From Armatimonadota bacterium (GTDB lineage: Bacteria > Armatimonadota > Zipacnadia > Zipacnadales > UBA11051), in the NCBI GenBank assembly GCA_030612305.1, contig JAUWOG010000086.1:1-8107 (forward strand): a stretch of DNA of 8,107 nucleotides, given 5' to 3'. Shown one piece after another: positions 6,855 through 8,107 of this stretch; the stretch's first letter is position 1, and the number at the start of each line of letters is the position of its first letter. The notes beneath the pieces are model-generated. The model saw only the letters and a list, made by a program, of their open reading frames with translations. It did not search any database and was not told where the DNA came from. The position numbers and the translations under genes were made by a program.

Positions 6855-8106
6855 CTCCCAGGAGGGCGTCGCTCCCGGGCATTGTAGGCCGTTTAGCATA
6901 TATCTCATGGCTGGCAATGCCCGTCTCGTATTTGAAGCCGGCATCCAGAATTCGCTTCAATTCGGGCAGCCGATCAGGCCCGAACTGCCCCGCTATTTGT
7001 GGCTCTACCGTCTTAATGGCCGGGGCTATAACTACGTAAGCCGGCTGCCAACGGTCCAAGTCCTGGCGTAGCCGCTGCCAGTGTATCTCTTCGGTGATTC
7101 TGCTGCTGAAAACCGGCCTGTTGTGCATAAAGCCCAGCATCCGTACTGTCACCCACGGCTGGTCCGAGGCCAGCTCGCGCCCCGCCCAGTAGAGTACCTC
7201 GGTCTGGTCACCCCACACAAACACTGTATCCTGCGGGTCGGTGTGCTCGCCTATGTACTCCCCCACCTGCCGCCAGGGAGACGGTGTGCCTGTCACTGCG
7301 ACCGCCGTGCGCCAGCGTCCGATGTTCATGACTACGATGGGCACCAACACCACCATCTGCGCGGCCAGCACCAGCGCGGCAACATTGAGCCGATTCAACT
7401 CACCTCGCAGGTGACCACCGCTCACGCCAGGCCCGCCGGTCAGCCAGCTTCCGCCCTCGTGCTGCAACTTGTGGGCGATCCAGATGCCGCCCAGCAGCGC
7501 CGCCGATGGAAACAGCTGGCTCAAGTAGTGGGCTGAAAAACGCCCCGTCACGGCCACTCCAACCAGCGCCGACAAGTACCACGCGCAGAAGGTCACGTAC
7601 AGTATCGCCTCTGCCCTATCAGGCTCGTGCTTCTCACCCGCCTCTCGCCGCGTTCGCACCTTTTTCAGCAGGGACCCGCTCCTTCGCAGCAGGTACCCCA
7701 GCCCGGCCACTGATGCCACCAGCACGAACGTGTACCGAGGCGCCACGTGCATGAGTGACCACGCCAGGTTGGCCAGCACTTGAGCAGGCGCGATCCCCGC
7801 CACATATTCCATGGGACCGGTGACGTAATTCTCCATGAAGCCTACGCCTGCGCGGTGCTGCCAGACATACACTAACCACGGCAGGGCCGCCAGCAGCCCG
7901 CCGGCCGACAGTGCCAGCCAGTCCCTTCCTATTCTGCGCAATACGCCTCTGCCACGGATACCCGCGGCGAACCAGTGCGCGAGTACCACAACTACGGCCA
8001 TCGCCAGGCAACTGAAACCAGCCGTCTGTTTGGTGAGCACCGCAAGTCCCCCGCAGAATCCGGCCCCCCCCACCCGCGCCGTGTTGCCCCTGCTCCGCCC
8101 GCCGGC
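6847..8106 (-). CDS. GT39/PMT-2-like membrane glycosyltransferase, C-terminal part (5' truncated by window edge)
   Basis: The frame is open to the right edge, so the N-terminus with the catalytic first loop is outside; the GTG at 8073 lies inside the conserved segment GGLAVLTKQT and is not a likely start. About 419 residues are visible. They contain six or seven hydrophobic segments, the motif HYLSQLFPSAALL that is typical of the last membrane helices in bacterial GT39/ArnT-like proteins, and a soluble C-terminal domain with DTVFVWGDQTEVLYWAGRE. The latter closely follows the family pattern of a VWG...YxxxGR strand-helix unit. Such enzymes move a sugar from a polyprenyl-phosphate donor to lipid, glycan or protein at the outer membrane face. 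The stop (6847-6849) lies inside the start of the next GT-C gene, so the two are very likely one operon with related roles in surface glycosylation. Substrates cannot be read from the sequence. Confidence 0.8.
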   Translation of the reverse strand, partial: AGGRSRGNTARVGGAGFCGGLAVLTKQTAGFSCLAMAVVVVLAHWFAAGIRGRGVLRRIGRDWLALSAGGLLAALPWLVYVWQHRAGVGFMENYVTGPMEYVAGIAPAQVLANLAWSLMHVAPRYTFVLVASVAGLGYLLRRSGSLLKKVRTRREAGEKHEPDRAEAILYVTFCAWYLSALVGVAVTGRFSAHYLSQLFPSAALLGGIWIAHKLQHEGGSWLTGGPGVSGGHLRGELNRLNVAALVLAAQMVVLVPIVVMNIGRWRTAVAVTGTPSPWRQVGEYIGEHTDPQDTVFVWGDQTEVLYWAGRELASDQPWVTVRMLGFMHNRPVFSSRITEEIHWQRLRQDLDRWQPAYVVIAPAIKTVEPQIAGQFGPDRLPELKRILDAGFKYETGIASHEIYAKRPTMPGSDALLGDE

Positions 8107-8107
8107 C

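Overview
The window is a GC-rich bacterial segment with five protein-coding genes, two of them cut by the window edges, and one probable out-of-frame coding remnant. The mix of a secreted beta-helix protein, a secreted GH123/DUF4091-like multidomain hydrolase and a uroporphyrinogen-decarboxylase-superfamily methyltransferase-like enzyme resembles the polysaccharide-degrading genomes of Planctomycetota, Armatimonadota, Hydrogenedentota and Lentisphaerota. The sequence does not decide between these phyla. I see no tRNA, rRNA, CRISPR array, insertion sequence or phage gene.

Left half (1-5087, plus strand). First comes the C-terminal part of a parallel beta-helix protein with a jelly-roll-like tail. 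A 90-nt gap follows, holding a strong two-part hairpin and a clear Shine-Dalgarno sequence. Next is a 962-residue exported enzyme with signal peptide, carbohydrate-binding-like domain, F5/8 (discoidin-like) domain, helical linker, Ig-like domain and a GH123/DUF4091-type barrel with an Asp-Glu-Pro motif. After 94 nt comes a cytoplasmic URO-D superfamily protein with a His-x-Cys...Cys zinc-site pattern like that of MtaA-type methyltransferases. The first two products would act on glycans outside the cytoplasm. The third may handle a methylated or otherwise modified product, but that link rests only on context.

Right half (5114-8107, minus strand, convergent). Two GT-C membrane glycosyltransferase-like genes overlap by 8 nt and probably form an operon transcribed from beyond the right edge. 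The upstream one is a GT39/PMT-2-like protein whose N-terminus lies outside the window. The downstream one carries a Trp-Asp-Ser and His-Pro-Pro-Gly signature in its first external loop. They suggest transfer of sugars from polyprenyl-phosphate donors to a surface acceptor.

The oddest place is around 5250-5350. There the lower-GC downstream glycosyltransferase gene meets a GC-rich stretch, its own frame runs into an arginine/glycine-rich tail, and another minus-strand frame reads on for about 78 protein-like codons to 5114. A frameshift, a recombination scar or an assembly error would each explain this. No wholly new system is evident; this junction and the hydrolase/URO-D pairing are the points most worth following.
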